NCBI GenBank assembly: GCA_948567375.1
Contig: OX419760.1
Span: forward strand, 11,036,001 to 11,100,000
Direction of reading: 5' to 3'
Origin: Lunularia cruciata
Taxonomy: Eukaryota > Streptophyta > Marchantiopsida > Lunulariales > Lunulariaceae
DNA: 64,000 nucleotides
Shown here: positions 1 to 12,540 of the stretch, one piece after another
Numbering within the stretch: position 1 is the first letter of the stretch
How the letters are laid out: the number at the start of each line of letters is the position of its first letter
Notes under the pieces: generated by a model
The model's database searches: none
Told to the model about the DNA's origin: nothing
The model's input: only the letters and a program-made list of their open reading frames with translations
Program-made: the position numbers and the translations under genes

Positions 1-157
1 GCCCTGCGATCATTGCAACTCCCCCGTCAGGAAGTCCCAGGCTGTTCCAAGCACGGCACAGCTTGTCTCAAGTCAAGGACCGCACGAGAGGACGATTCTA
101 GAATCCCTCTACGTTATCTTAGTCAAGAATTTTACTCTTCCAGCAGACTTAGCGAAG

Positions 158-355
158 ATGAAAGTAACCGGTAAACACCGGTTTCTCACAGACGTGAGTC
201 GCGGTCAATACCCTAAAGCGGAAACCCTAAGTCTTCTCGATCTGCTTCTGCAACTGTTCGATTACAATCCGACGGTGGGACGACCCAGTCAGATTTGTCC
301 AGAATTGAGAATTTATGATTTTGTGGAAAAGCAACTGCTCGCAGGGTGGAGATAA
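158..355 (+). CDS. Unrecognised 65-codon ORF upstream of eIF5B
   Basis: An ATG-started frame of 65 codons lies about 480 bases before the eIF5B start. I recognise no domain, signal peptide or membrane segment. It lies upstream of the TATA-like site at 601, so it is probably not in the eIF5B transcript. It could be a chance ORF, or the tail of a gene that begins to the left of the window. Nothing in the sequence decides between these. Confidence 0.12.
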   Translation: MKVTGKHRFLTDVSRGQYPKAETLSLLDLLLQLFDYNPTVGRPSQICPELRIYDFVEKQLLAGWR

Positions 356-372
356 TCGGCTGTGGTTGGGGA

Positions 373-400
373 AGTGGAGCTAATCTAGATTAGCTCCACT
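373..400. repeat. Perfect 28-bp palindrome
   Basis: Fourteen bases (AGTGGAGCTAATCT) are followed without spacer by their exact reverse complement, centred between 386 and 387. It lies about 440 bases upstream of the eIF5B start codon. A symmetric protein-binding site or the footprint of an excised element are both possible. Confidence 0.9.
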
Positions 401-600
401 AGTACTAGGGACTTTGGCAAGACGAGGCGGAGAAGAGTGTGCTGGGCATCTGAATGTGGGAGGGAAGAAAGAGAAAGATAGACCGGCCAGACGTTTTATA
501 GTTGTTCTCTTTTTATCGAGAATCACAGGGTCGTCTAGGCTCCGTTTCATAGGATTGACGAGTGATCGAGAGTGTGAGATCAGAAGCTGACGATGATCGC

Positions 601-608
601 TTATAAAG
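601..608 (+). promoter_or_regulatory. TATA-like box of the eIF5B gene
   Basis: TTATAAAG lies about 230 bases upstream of the eIF5B ATG. If used, transcription would start near 630 and leave a leader of roughly 200 bases. This rests on motif and position only. Confidence 0.35.
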
Positions 609-672
609 CTCATTAGCGTGAGAGGTGGAGGAAGGAGAGGGGGACAAAACGAGACAAGTATCTTTGGAACGC

Positions 673-784
673 ATGCGATTGACTGGATGAGTGGAAAGAG
701 AGGTAATCGCTGAGTAATCGGGTTGTGCAACGAGCAGATCCAGGTCGGATGAAGGATATGTTGGTGCGCCATTTGTTGGATTGA
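673..784 (+). promoter_or_regulatory. Three short upstream ORFs in the eIF5B leader
   Basis: Three ATG-started mini-ORFs precede the eIF5B start: 673-690 (5 codons), 687-713 (8 codons, overlapping the first) and 749-784 (11 codons). All end before 838 and none is in frame with eIF5B without an intervening stop. Upstream ORFs commonly reduce translation of the main frame and make it depend on reinitiation. That would be notable for a gene whose product itself joins ribosomal subunits. They matter only if transcription starts near the TATA-like site at 601. Confidence 0.4.
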
Positions 785-837
785 GTGTCCCTTGCTCGAG
801 ATTGTTCGGGGTTGAATAAAATACCTCCGTGGTCACA

Positions 838-3800
838 ATGGGGCGTAAAAAGGGTTCCAGTGCGACTGTCGATGACTTCGAGCCGGAGTCGGCACCAGTT
901 GCTCAAGCGCCAATTGGGAATGCGAAGAAGGGCAAGAAGAAAGGAGGAGCGAAAGTGGATGATAATGAATATATGCCAGTAGAGCAAGTGGTGGATAAGT
1001 CTGTTAATGGACAGCAGGAGGGAGGCTCTGGAGATCTGGAAGCTGATCTAGCCGATCAGTTGCAGGAGTTGAGCTTTTCCGGGAAGAAAAAGACTAAAGG
1101 TAAGAATGTCAAGAAAGTTGAGCTAGATTCTATTGATGTCCTCTCCCAGCACGCAGATGAAACTGTTGAAGAATTCGTAGGCGGCAATAAGAAGAAAGGT
1201 GGTAAGAAGGGAAAGAAAGGAAACAAGGTAAACGATGATGATTATGAAGTTCCTGAATCTGTCGATGTTGACTCGACAACATCTGAGGTTACGTCGATTG
1301 TGGAAGACTCGGGTGCAGGGGGTAAGAAAAAGGGAAAGAAGGGAAACAAGGGAAACAAGGGGGATGATGACGAGTTTGGCATGGAAATTAGTGAGCCTGC
1401 ACATTCTGTGGAATCCGAGGATCCTGAGAGTAGGAAGAAGGGGGGTAAGAAGGGTAAGAAGGGTGGAAGAATTGATGACGATGAATACGAACTGCCGGCC
1501 ACTACCGAAAACGTCCCTACAGATGAGATTCCTGAAGAGGAACCTGTCTTCGCTGGCAAGAAGAAGGGTGGAAAAAAGGGCAAGAAAGGGGGGAAAATTG
1601 ATGATGATGAGTATGAGGTTTCGGCTGTGGTAGAATCTCAGGAGGTAGCACAAGAAGAATCTGTAGAACCCGAGGAACCTGTATTTTCCGGAAAGAAAAA
1701 GGCGGGGAAGAAAGGCAAGAAGGGTGTCAAAATAGACGATGATGAATACGAGCTCCCAGCACCTAATGATCTCGAACTGGAAGTTGATGAGGTGTCCGAG
1801 GAGGTCGAGGTGTCGAAGAAAAATCTAAAGAAGACTGGGAAGAAGGCGACTGCATCGAAACCTGCCGACTTATTAACCCTCCTGGCTGAATTGGATGAGG
1901 TTCCTGGTGAGGCGGAAGCAGTTGATGCGGAAGATGCACCGGAACTTGCTGCTCCTCAAGCCGTCAAAGAGAATGGTGAGCTTTCCGAAGACGAGATAGT
2001 ATTTTCAGGGAAGAAGAAGGCTAAAAGTAAGAAAGCATTCAAGCCTGTGGTAGACGAAGATATGAGTAACGGTGATGTCCTGGACTCGAATGCTGGAGCT
2101 AAGGAAGAGGCTTCAATTTCTGCGGAAGCGCAGACAGAAGCAGACGAAGAGGTCATCGCGTTTTTTGGAAAGAAAAAGCCTAAGAAGGGTAAGAAGGAGA
2201 ATAAGAAAGAGTTGGACGTCGATGAAGCAGGCGACACCGCATATGTTTCAATCACTGCTCCTTGTGCTCCTGAACCATCTCTCGTTGAAGCACCCCCTGC
2301 GACAGAGCCATCAACTTCATCCAAAAAAAAGGGGAAGAAAGCGAAGAAGAATGTACGAACTGCCCAAGAGGAAGAGGATCTTGATGCACTACTTGCCGAA
2401 TTGGACGGTCCCATGACGTCGAACGCTTCATCCAGTTCTGTTCCTCCATCTGAAGCAGTCCAAGCAGAGCCTGTCACAACTGAGCCAATTCTAGTTCCTG
2501 TTGTAGAAGAAGCTGGCCCTGAAGCACTTGAATCAGCAGAAACTGAAGATGTCGTGGAATCTGCCGCTGCAAAGAAAAAGAAGAAAAAGAAGGAAAAGGA
2601 AAAAGCTGCGAAGGCTGCAGCAAGCGGAAAGTTAGCGGAAGAGGATCCAAGTGAATCCATCAAACCAAAGGAGGATCTCAAAGGTAAGACCGCCGAGAAG
2701 AAGATCCCTAAGCACCTGAAAGCAATGCAAGAGCAATTGGCGAAATTGAAAGAAGCTGAGGATAAGAGGAAACGCGAGGAAGAAGAGAGGAGGAAAAAGG
2801 AAGAGGAGGAGCAGGCTCGTCTGGATGAACTAGAACGACAGAAAGAGGAGGCTAAGAGGAGACGGAAAGAGCGAGAGAAGGAGAAACTCCTGCAGAAGAA
2901 AAAGGAAGGAAAGCTTCTGACTGGCAAACAGAAGGAGGAGGCTCGCAGACTAGCTATGATGAGGGAGCAAATGCTTGCACAATCTGGAATCTCCGTGGAC
3001 GGCGATGCCGCTCCTATTGAATCTCTTCCTGCTGCTCCTCGTAAACCAAAGTACGACTCAAAGAAGAAGAAGAGAGGTCCTAATGTCTCACACTCATCAG
3101 AGCAAGCTCCTGAAGCGGCGAAAGAGGACGCTCTAGATGCGCACATGGAGGAAGAGAAGGAAGTCGAGGAAATATCTATTGAGGTACCTATGGAAGTCGA
3201 AGTCCCTGTTGAGGAAGAAATTGTTGAACCAGAGCCTCTTTTAGTGGAGAAATCACCGGAACCAGAAGAGGAGGAAGAAGAAGAAGACTGGGATGCAAAG
3301 AGTTTTGAGGATGTCGCCCTTCCAGCAATCAAAAGTGCTTTTGCTGAAGACGAGGAATTGGATAAGAAAGAGTCGGTGGTGCCTGTTCCTGCGCCTGGGA
3401 AAATTACGAAGCGTGTAGTTGCCCAAGCAGCTGCACCTGCTAAGCGAGCTGCATCACCTGAGAAGCGTCCTACACCAACAGTCAAACGTCCGCAGCAAGG
3501 TCACAAAGGACCACACAAAGCATCCCCTCCACCCCCAGATAGTGACGAGGAAGAGGAGACAGACAGTGAAGAGGAAGAGGAAAGCGAGGAGGAAGACGAT
3601 GCAGATACTAAGAAGAAGCGGTTGGCGAAGGACAAGAGGGAAGCACGAAAAGCGGAGGCTCTCTCCAAGAGAAGTGCGGATGATCTGAGATCACCTATAT
3701 GCTGTATCCTTGGGCACGTCGATACCGGCAAGACGAAGTTGCTAGATTGTATCAGGAGGACGAATGTACAAGAAGGAGAAGCAGGAGGTATCACCCAGCA

Positions 3801-6800
3801 GATCGGAGCTACATACTTTCCTATGGCAAATATTCGGGAACGAACAAAGGAACTCAAGTCTGTAGCAGAGATGAGGGTTCCTGGTTTACTCGTTATTGAC
3901 ACTCCAGGGCACGAGTCCTTCACAAACTTGAGGGCCCGAGGTTCTAGTCTGTGTGACATCGCAATTTTAGTCATCGATATCATGCATGGTTTGGAGCCAC
4001 AAACCATTGAATCGTTGAAGCTGCTCCAAATGCGGAAAACCCCCTTTATTGTGGCCCTTAATAAGGTACACGTAGTTCGATTATTTTGATCTTTGTCACT
4101 TCTAGAAAGAGAATGAAACAGATTCACCAAGTCTCAGGATAATCTGGCGCAACTAACTTGCATATTATTGCAGGTGGATCGATTGTATGACTGGAAGTCA
4201 ACCATAAATGCTCCCATACGAAACTCGATGAAAAATCAAAACAAGCATGTGATTCAGGAGTTTGAGACTCGCACCAACGGGGTAAGAGCTCCATTTGGTA
4301 TACCTTCTCTCTGAATGTATTATCGCTATATAGCGTTGATGGAAGGCGTGCTTCTTGATATTCAAAGTTTTGACTGGTTTAGAGGTCCCGGCAGCTTCAT
4401 GTTGAGCTTACGATCCTTGTCTATTGTTTCAGATTATCACACAGCTGAAGGAGCAGGGTATGAATTCTGAGTTGTACTACAAGAACAAGGAGATTCGCAA
4501 GGTCATCAGCATTGTTCCCACAAGTGCTCTCAGGTGACAAAACATGGTTGTTTTAAGCTCTCAATTCGCTGTGTTCTACTTCGTGTAATTTTCCTTGTGC
4601 TCCATCAATGAAACCATTCTCTTGCTTGCAGTGGCGAGGGCGTTCCGGATCTCCTCATGTTATTGGTTCAGCTGACTCAAAAGATGATGGAAGAGAAGCT
4701 TATGTATGTCGCCGAAGTTCAGGTGAGAAACATTTGTACTTGTGTCCCTGCTCATTTCAGCAAGCTCGTATTGTCATCTTGGGAGTCTTGTTTGTACCAT
4801 TTGTTTTGATTCACATTTCGGGTTCATGTGCGCAGTGCACTGTGTTGGAGGTCAAGGTTCTCGAAGGTCTGGGGACGACTATTGACGTTGTCCTCGTTAA
4901 TGGTGTTCTACATGAAGGGGATCAAATTGTCGTATGTGGAATGCAGGTGAGTTTGTACGATGTCTCTTGATTTCTAGTAGTGTATTTTCATATAGTGTGC
5001 TTTAGGCTTTATATTTTATATCCTGAGTACAACTAAAGTATACTTTAGTAGTCCCATCCATCGCATAATTGCCCCATGTTTCAACTGCTGGCTATGGGCC
5101 ACAAGTATTTGAGCAACTTGTGCGACCTCTATGTCACTACTGTAGTAGATCCAAGCTTGTTGACTGCCTTCTGTCAGATACATTTTGGGCATTCAACGAC
5201 GTCTGTTGTAGTTGTGGCGGAGTACCATTACCATAGTTCAACTAATAGCATCCAGTAAAGTGGAACGCCTTCGCTCTCATACAAGACTGTCCATAGCTTT
5301 ACTATTATCCATTGATCACGCTTAGGTTTTGAACTTGCTCTGTAAAGAAGGAAGACGTCACCGTGCAGCATCTAAGCGTGACATTTCCTTCGATTCTCAT
5401 TGATCTTTAAGAAGGTGAAGCATGTGTTTTGTCTTGGAGATAGTTTTTCTCTGTACTTCGTTATATTAGTGGAAATGGCACATGGCTTCTGCCTCACTCT
5501 AATCAACCTTTTTGTGGTGAAGGGTCCTATCGTGACAAGCATTAGAGCTCTTCTCACGCCGCATCCCATGAAGGAGCTCCGAGTCAAGGTGAGTTTACTT
5601 GAACTCAAAAGTTGAAGCACGTGGCAGAATATGGAATGAGTGGTCTTGCATCTTTGCGACTCTAAGATGCAGACGCGAATTGTACTTGTGTACTTCATGG
5701 GACAGTTCTTTGCATACATCTGTATCGTTCCCATTGTAACGTCTCCTTGGATAAAGGCTGTAAAGTAGCGTCCATGTTAACCAGGGCTACTTTATGGCAT
5801 ATCTCTTTTGCTATGGTTGTGATATATTTACGATCTGGACTTGGTGTTGTGAGTACAGGGATCTTATGAGAAGCATAAAGAGCTCAAAGCAGCTCAGGGA
5901 ATAAAGATCACGGCCCAGGTGTTTCATATTTTCTTATCCACTCGTTTGTTTTGTATATTTCGTTCAAGTCATAGATAGCCGTTCTTTTATCGACTTTCTC
6001 ACATTTGATGAACCTCATATTGGACAATTCTCCCAAGAATCATGATATGCCAGAAGCTTTCATAACCTGCCTGCTTTATAACAGGGTCTGGAGCATGCAA
6101 TTGCTGGAACTCAGCTGTACGTCGTTGGCCCGGAAGATGAACTAGATGATATCAAAGAGGAAGCCATGCAAGATATGAAGAACGTCATGAGTCGTGTTGA
6201 CAAGTCTGGTGAAGGTGTTTGCGTGCAAGCTTCTACTCTTGGGTCTTTGGAGGCTCTACTTGAGTTCTTGAAAAGTCCAGCTGTGAAGATTCCAGTTAGT
6301 GGAATCAATATCGGTCCAGTACACAAGAGAGATGTTATGCGAGCTAGTGTTATGCTTGAAAGAAAGAGAAAGGAGTTCGCTACTATACTTGCGTTTGACG
6401 TGAAAGTTACGCAAGAAGCGAAAGAATTGGCTGATGAAGTCGGTGTCAAAATCTTCACAGCGGATATCATCTACCATCTCTTTGATCAGTTCACCAACTA
6501 CATTAACACTGTTAAAGAGGAAAAGCGAAAGGAATCCGCCGAGGAAGCCGTTTTCCCATGTGTACTGAAGATCATACCGGAGTGCGTTTTCAACAAGAAG
6601 GATCCCATCATTGTTGGTGTCGATGTCGTGGAAGGAATTGCCAAGGTAACCTATGCTACGACCTTTATCTTTCAAGTAAATAATTGTTTATCTCCCTAGC
6701 AAAATAGACATAAGGGACGTGAAAGTTCGGGACGTATAGTTTGATAGAAAGAATGGACAGGAAGTCTGATAGAAGAATTTTGCTACTTTTGTCCATTCTT

Positions 6801-7606
6801 GGTTTATATCCATTCCATTATGGAGGGCTCCGGCTTTATTTCGATTATTTTCCGTAGGTTGGGACCCCGCTGTGTATACCTTCGAGGGAATTCATTGAAA
6901 TTGGAAAAATTGCGTCTATGGAGGTTAACCACAAGGTGGTCGATACAGCCAAGAAAGGACAGGCAGTAGCAATGAAGGTACATGCAGACATATCATGTGC
7001 GACGTCTAGGACGTGGTTTCTTATGCGGACTACCTGCTTATCAATGCAGCTTCATGCTTGGTTTTGGTTCTTACTTTTCTTGCTCTCGTAATGCTTTCGG
7101 CTTTCTTTCTTGTTTCTAAGCTTTCTGCTTTAACCAGAGTTGATGCTCCAGCGAACGTACCCTTGGTGCCTCGCTTTCGGCTTTTCAGCTTACCATCTTC
7201 TACTTATATGAAGTAGAATGTGGGACTATTTGCCTTAAAATCCACGCAATCTCATTATTTGCCTAGTGCGAAGTGTAATTGAGAAAAGATTATCTGCAGA
7301 TCATTGGGACCAATGCTGAAGAAACGCAGAAGATGTATGGTAGACATTTCGAACATGAAGACGAATTCGTGAGCAGTATAACAAGGAAGTCCATTGATCT
7401 TCTAAAAGAGAACTACAGGGTAAGTCGATTAGTGGTTCTGGTCAATTGGGCACCATACTCGCTGCAAGTTCAGATTAACATGGGCCATTATCCGTTTCCG
7501 TGAGAAATTGAACTGGCTTTCCTGTTTTGGTGATGTACAGGATGATCTATCAATGGAGGATTGGAGGTTGTTAGTTAAGTTGAAGAAACTATTCGAGATT
7601 CCATAG
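838..7606 (+). CDS. eIF5B: Eukaryotic translation initiation factor 5B (eIF5B), 11 exons
   Basis: eIF5B is the IF2-family GTPase that promotes 60S subunit joining in the cytosol. Exons read from splice sites and frame: 838-4065, 4174-4281, 4433-4533, 4632-4722, 4836-4946, 5523-5588, 5859-5918, 6085-6645, 6858-6977, 7300-7419 and 7541-7606. All introns are GT-AG, and the joined frame gives about 1543 residues with no stop. Residues 1-530 hold roughly ten lysine-rich/acidic repeats (core GKKGKKG then DDDEYE). Residues 600-950 are charged and partly coiled coil. The GTPase starts with G1 GHVDTGKT (about 959-966), followed by G3 DTPGHE (about 1021). G4 NKVD is split after NK by intron 1. Domains II-IV follow, and the C-terminus [13 protein letters not shown] is typical of the family. 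I chose the ATG at 838 because plant eIF5Bs begin MGRKK; the in-frame GTG at 829 is not a plausible start. The product is somewhat longer than seed-plant eIF5Bs as I remember them, because of the repeats. Confidence 0.96.
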
Positions 7607-10320
7607 GGGCTTGGAAGGACTATGTTGTGGGAACTCAAATTGAACTGCTACTCACTGTGTAGAATTTGTCAGAGTGGAGTATAACCATGCAACATTGTGC
7701 ATCGATAAAACTATCCTGATGTCCAACACACCTAGTGCTGAAAAGCTTGAATCGAGAAGCTGACTGCGGGGAGCTGAATCAGGTAAGATTTTTTACTTCG
7801 CAGTATCAGTTAAACTAGTATTTTTATGCGCAAGTTATGAATGCCGTATGCCACATCTGGATGCTTATTGTTGTAGAATGTATCATTTTTCTTTTTAAAC
7901 GCAGGGCGAAGAGCTTACTGGACAAAGGTCGTAGAGCATGTGGCGAACTAGCTGGTATAGCCCTTCTAGTGCCTGTCTTTTTGAAACTCTTGAAAGGCAA
8001 AGGCCTCTCGTACTTAGGAGCTGATATGTATTGATTCTTATGAATCAGTTGTTATTGGCGGATTTGTTCTCACGGTTTTGTAGGGTTTTTGTTAGGGTAA
8101 GGAATTAGAGGTCTTGTACTTGGTTCTGGCATCTTAGTTGGAAACAGATAGTTTTACTTCAAGACTTTTGATTGTGCTACACAGAAGCGAGGCAAGTCCT
8201 TGTGTAACATATGAGATCAGTGATGATGTGCCGATTCCTACTTTTGTACTATAAGTAACATGTTCTGTGGCCCCACAAATGTGCATTCTTGGACGAATTT
8301 TGTACTTCAACTAGTCACAACTTAGTCTCCTTGTCGAATTTGTGCCAGTGTGCCCCACGAAGGGCCATTCATATGCATTACCACTTGTTGACGATCCAAA
8401 TCAACTGGAGCCCACACTTCGCTCGAATGTGCCTAATGTTTTGTTTTAAGCACCATGTACATTGCGTGGATGAACTTATTGCATTTACTTCTGTAGTATT
8501 TGGACAGCTAGTAAGGTGGTGCTGTGCTGTAGACTAGGATAGTAGGGATTGCTGGAGGAAAGTTGACGATCAATACAACGTTTCTATTCCGATGTGTGAC
8601 TTCCCGTTGCTTCTGGTTCCAGGTCTTCTCAAGCTTGTTTTGAATTGAAGGTGTAGGTGATCTGCTCTCTTGTACAGGATCGTATTAGTTGGTTTCCTTT
8701 TTGCAGGTTGAAGGGCATTCGTCCCATAAGAGACTGACAACTGGCACTTCCAGCCAAAGTTTTTCCACCATCGACCTCCTGCAGCAGATGAGCAGACGAT
8801 TATATTCCCCTGAGAAGGTGGAACAAGCCTCGTGAAGATCGATAAGAGTATGGAGTTATCATGGCATTGATTTCTTTCCCTTTCCCTTTCCCTTCGCTTT
8901 TGTGGTGCTATAGATATTAAAGAGAACAAGAAAGTGGTTTTGGTATTCTGTACCATTAATTGATTGAATTTGATATGCACGAAGGTCAAAGTTAATGTTC
9001 CTCATCTTTCTGAAAGGCTTCAAATATCTATAGCTCCGCCAGATGAAGCTCTTTCTGTTAGCTCGTGCCTCACCTAAAAGTTGCACTTTCTAGAGACGGA
9101 GTCCGTCGTAGAATTGAAGAAAGACACTTTTGGTTGTGAGGTGATACACAAATGAGAACTCTTAAATTCTTTTTCTGTGTTTGTTCTGATAATATTTTTC
9201 ACATTTTACAGGATTTGAGCTAAAACATGATTTTCTTTCGGAGCGGACTTCGAGTTCAAATCACACCTCAAAACCACGATTCGGCTTTATATATTCGGAT
9301 GGTTCAAATTATTTCTACCGTACCTCACCACACGTTCAGTTGGGCATGCTGTAACCTTATTTGTTCTCTGTGAGTAATCTAATCAGCGCCCAATGATCGG
9401 ACTGCGTCGGGAGGTTATGAACCTTATCTCGGTCCATCAGAATGAAACCTCTTCTCCCTCTTCTTGACGTGGATGTGAAGTCCCCATGGGGCTGGCTGGA
9501 AGCGACTCAGAGTATCTGTTTCTCCGTGGATACGCGGAAAGTTCGCCAAAATGTCACTGAGGATTTCTATCTTTGGAGAACATAAGGGAAAGTGATCATC
9601 TTACCGAAAGGTTTCTTACTCAATATGGCAGGACAAACTTTGGTATCTAGGGGCATAGATGGGTAATGGAGGATAGCACATGGATACAAGAAGTCAATCG
9701 TTCTGTTGGGCTGCAAGAGCTTGAAAGTTCTCGATGGATAAAAAAATACAAATACACGTTCTAGATTTGATTAGAATTGTAGCTTACTTAGAATGTTGAA
9801 AACACAATATCAGTTTTCGTAGTCTTTGGAGGATATCAACAAAAAACCTGCGAAAGCATTGATCTGATCCAATTCTAAATTGCGGCTGTAGAAAATAATC
9901 AAAAGTATGATGGATTCCCATATAACAGTTACCAGTGACAAAGGTGGAACCAAATGTGCATCTTTTACGATTCAATGTAAATAGATATAATGTTTCATTT
10001 TCAGTAAACTTGCCCCAAATGAAATAACTACAGTAAAATCTGTCGTATTATTGTATATCAATACTGGATATTTTATTATCCACCTACCAGATCTAGATTT
10101 GTATGATCAGGTATATGATCAGATTTGTACATTCCTAGTAATGTCATGCCTGTTTTTGTTGAATATACATGTTGTATTTTTGTGATTGTTAGCTTTTGAA
10201 GGTTCTATCTTTCATGAGAGTTTGAATTTTTGTCACGTGAAATGAATGTATAGACAGTTTAACATTCTCACATGGTGTTTGAGCTTTAGAAACTTTTTAG
10301 TTATTTTTTAGAGTCCTTTA
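7607..10320. other. 3' flank of eIF5B and intergenic DNA
   Basis: No protein family is recognisable on either strand. The first part should hold the eIF5B 3' UTR. A GTAAGA at about 7783 and a CGCAG at about 7904 could bound a 3' UTR intron, but nothing confirms this. A short CCCTTT-type run lies at 8873-8895. From about 9.1 kb the sequence becomes AT-rich and featureless up to the LINE-like element. Confidence 0.6.
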
Positions 10321-10323
10321 GAT

Positions 10324-10548
10324 TTACAAGAGAATAGGAAAAGACTCTTTTATATTGTCTAAAAGTCTGCAGCCTATGGTTCCTGAACAAAGGATAGCCA
10401 CCCATCTTGGAGGATGAACAATCATTCCCTCCAAAATTGAATCACTCGTAGGGTTTGTAACCACAACATCCGCCACTATCACTTGATCATCTCGGACCAA
10501 GTATAAGTATGTTTTGTCACTTGTCGTTTGCAAAGAACATGAACGCAC
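10324..10548 (-). pseudogene. Possible restriction-like endonuclease remnant of L1
   Basis: A 74-codon open stretch contains DDQVIVADVVVTNPTSDS, then GMIVHPPRW. The form 'charged residues, then DVxVTNP' is typical of the domain that follows this RT type, which I believe is a PD-(D/E)xK-like nuclease fold. The same segment occurs in L2 near 29370-29450. The catalytic assignment is an inference, since no full motif is intact. Confidence 0.35.
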
Positions 10549-11392
10549 CTTCCAAGCAAGATATTCACTCTCTCATGCCATAACAAACAAATCCTTGATG
10601 GCTATCCTTTGTCCTCCATAAGGACATTGTGGCATATGGACCATTGATGCATCTAGTGTAAAACCACACTCACAAGTGAGTAACAAAGATGTAGATCAGT
10701 GGACCAAACTTAGGCGGAACCTCATCATTATAGAGAAAGTGGTCGGTACGAGTCAGAATGCCCTAATGAAAGATCGAGCTAGGATCCAAGAGCATGCACT
10801 CTTGACGGAGCAAGAGCAAAGATGTGCTCTAGTGGCCCAAGGAATAGACAAGTCAACTAAGAGAGAATGTAACATATGCGTACATTGTCTCCATCAAGGA
10901 AGATTGCAAACCTTTGGTCCAATCTGATGGTAGTGAAGAAAAGGATGGAAGGTCCTTTGTGCTAGTGGAGATAGACCATCTTTCATATGAGAGAAAAGGA
11001 TCCATACTCCACCTCGATCACATAAGTCTCCAAAACTGGCCTATCAACAACCACAAAACTGGAACAAAGTAGGGTATCAAGAGAGCACAACTACAAAAAA
11101 ATGCTATAGGTGCTAACCTCTTCCATAGATAATAGGCCTACCCCTCCACACAAGATCAGTAGAGATGTTTGTCAACGTGCCAAATCCTCCATCACACACT
11201 CAAATGTCCTTGGTCTGTTGATATTACCAGAGACTCTTATAATCCTCCTCTCAAAAGCTCTCAAACATGATAGGAAAGCAAAGAAGGAGGAACTATGCGG
11301 AGAACGTAAGTTAGTCGACGGGCAATACTAGAGGAGAGTATACCAAATACCACCTACGGATATCCTAGTCATCCACATGGAAAATATCCTCT

Positions 11393-12540
11393 TCAAGTGC
11401 AACATCTAACAAGCATATGACAAAAATCCCTAGATCCTATTGGCACTCCAAGGATACGTAGTCCATTTGTAGATGTGACCCACCCTTTTGGAAGCTCAAG
11501 GTGGGGAGGAATACATGAAGGGGACCATGCTCTACAGTTCAACACCTTAACTCTCAAGCCTACAAGATGTAGTTCAATAGTCAAGTGATCAAAGGCCTGC
11601 CTAATCTAATCTATGGGGCCTACAATCTATGTATTGTTTGCTAAAGAGAGAACTACATAACCTAGCATGGCCAAAGTAGTAGTAGATAAGAGAGCTTTAA
11701 AGTGAGCCATGGAAAATAAAGGTCTCCTTAAAGGATCTCCCTATTGTGTACTAACAATTGACTTCAAGACGGTGACTCCTTCCTATGACCAACCATGTTG
11801 GTAGTAATGGGAAGCAAGAGAGCCATAGAACAACAATACAAAGGAAATGGGACTCACCAAGGATCCACCTACCTCCCTAAGTTCTCTACTGATGGATGCC
11901 CAAGAGACAGTATTAAAAGTGTTCTCAACATCTATCTATAGGAAAACTCACTCCGGATGGATATCTAAGAGTGCCATGATACTTAGGAAAATAGCCTTGC
12001 AACCTCCAAGTGTAGCTACTCCAAATTGACGTGGACTAAGGTGCTCTCAAACGTGAGATTCATGACGAAGAATAATGGTGTGGCTAACCAAGCACAAAAA
12101 GATCTCTCTAATAGCAATTAGTCTAATTCCTTTGTGTCCTTCTCCATTGTGAGAAGTTGACTAGCTCCTAATACCCGACTAATTGACATAGGAATATTTC
12201 TCCTCGCTATTGCTATAACTATCTAAAATAGCTTAGTAAATCAACTAGAAGGATCATATGATTGAAAGCAATCTCTAAGATGCTTATACATAATCATTGA
12301 TAAGCCTCTTAAGGAGAGGCAAAGGGCGATGTTTGTGTACAATGCTTGTGCAAAAGTGACCTATCAAGACATAAAAGCTACTTAAGCTGATAATCTAAGA
12401 TCTCTAATGGTACTCCCTTGCTTGCCATAGGATGTAATGAGCATAGGGAAGAGATAGTCTTATTAGTGGGACTAGCCATAGACAAAGTGTGTAGTGCTTG
12501 TGTTGCTCTACTAAACTCCCATGCTTTATCTAATGTCCTA
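11393..12540 (-). pseudogene. Reverse transcriptase remnant of L1
   Basis: The best-preserved piece (11393-11584, minus) contains NCRAWSPS, then LPKGWV, then GLRILGVPIGS. I associate this order with the C-terminal half of RTs that have GxRPIAxGE in the fingers region. The upstream half, toward 12540, is much more broken and is recognised mainly by its match to copy L2. The frame is interrupted throughout. Product activity can be excluded. Confidence 0.5.

Noticed and set aside
829-837. GTG at 829 as eIF5B start
   Set aside because: Nuclear plant genes start with ATG, and the ATG at 838 gives the family's MGRKK beginning.
1956-3485. 509-codon open frame on the minus strand
   Set aside because: It is a shadow of the lysine/glutamate-rich eIF5B exon; the translation is low-complexity serine and phenylalanine without a domain.
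8570-8989. 139-codon minus-strand open frame after eIF5B
   Set aside because: No domain or splice structure; contains a simple-repeat Arg/Glu run.
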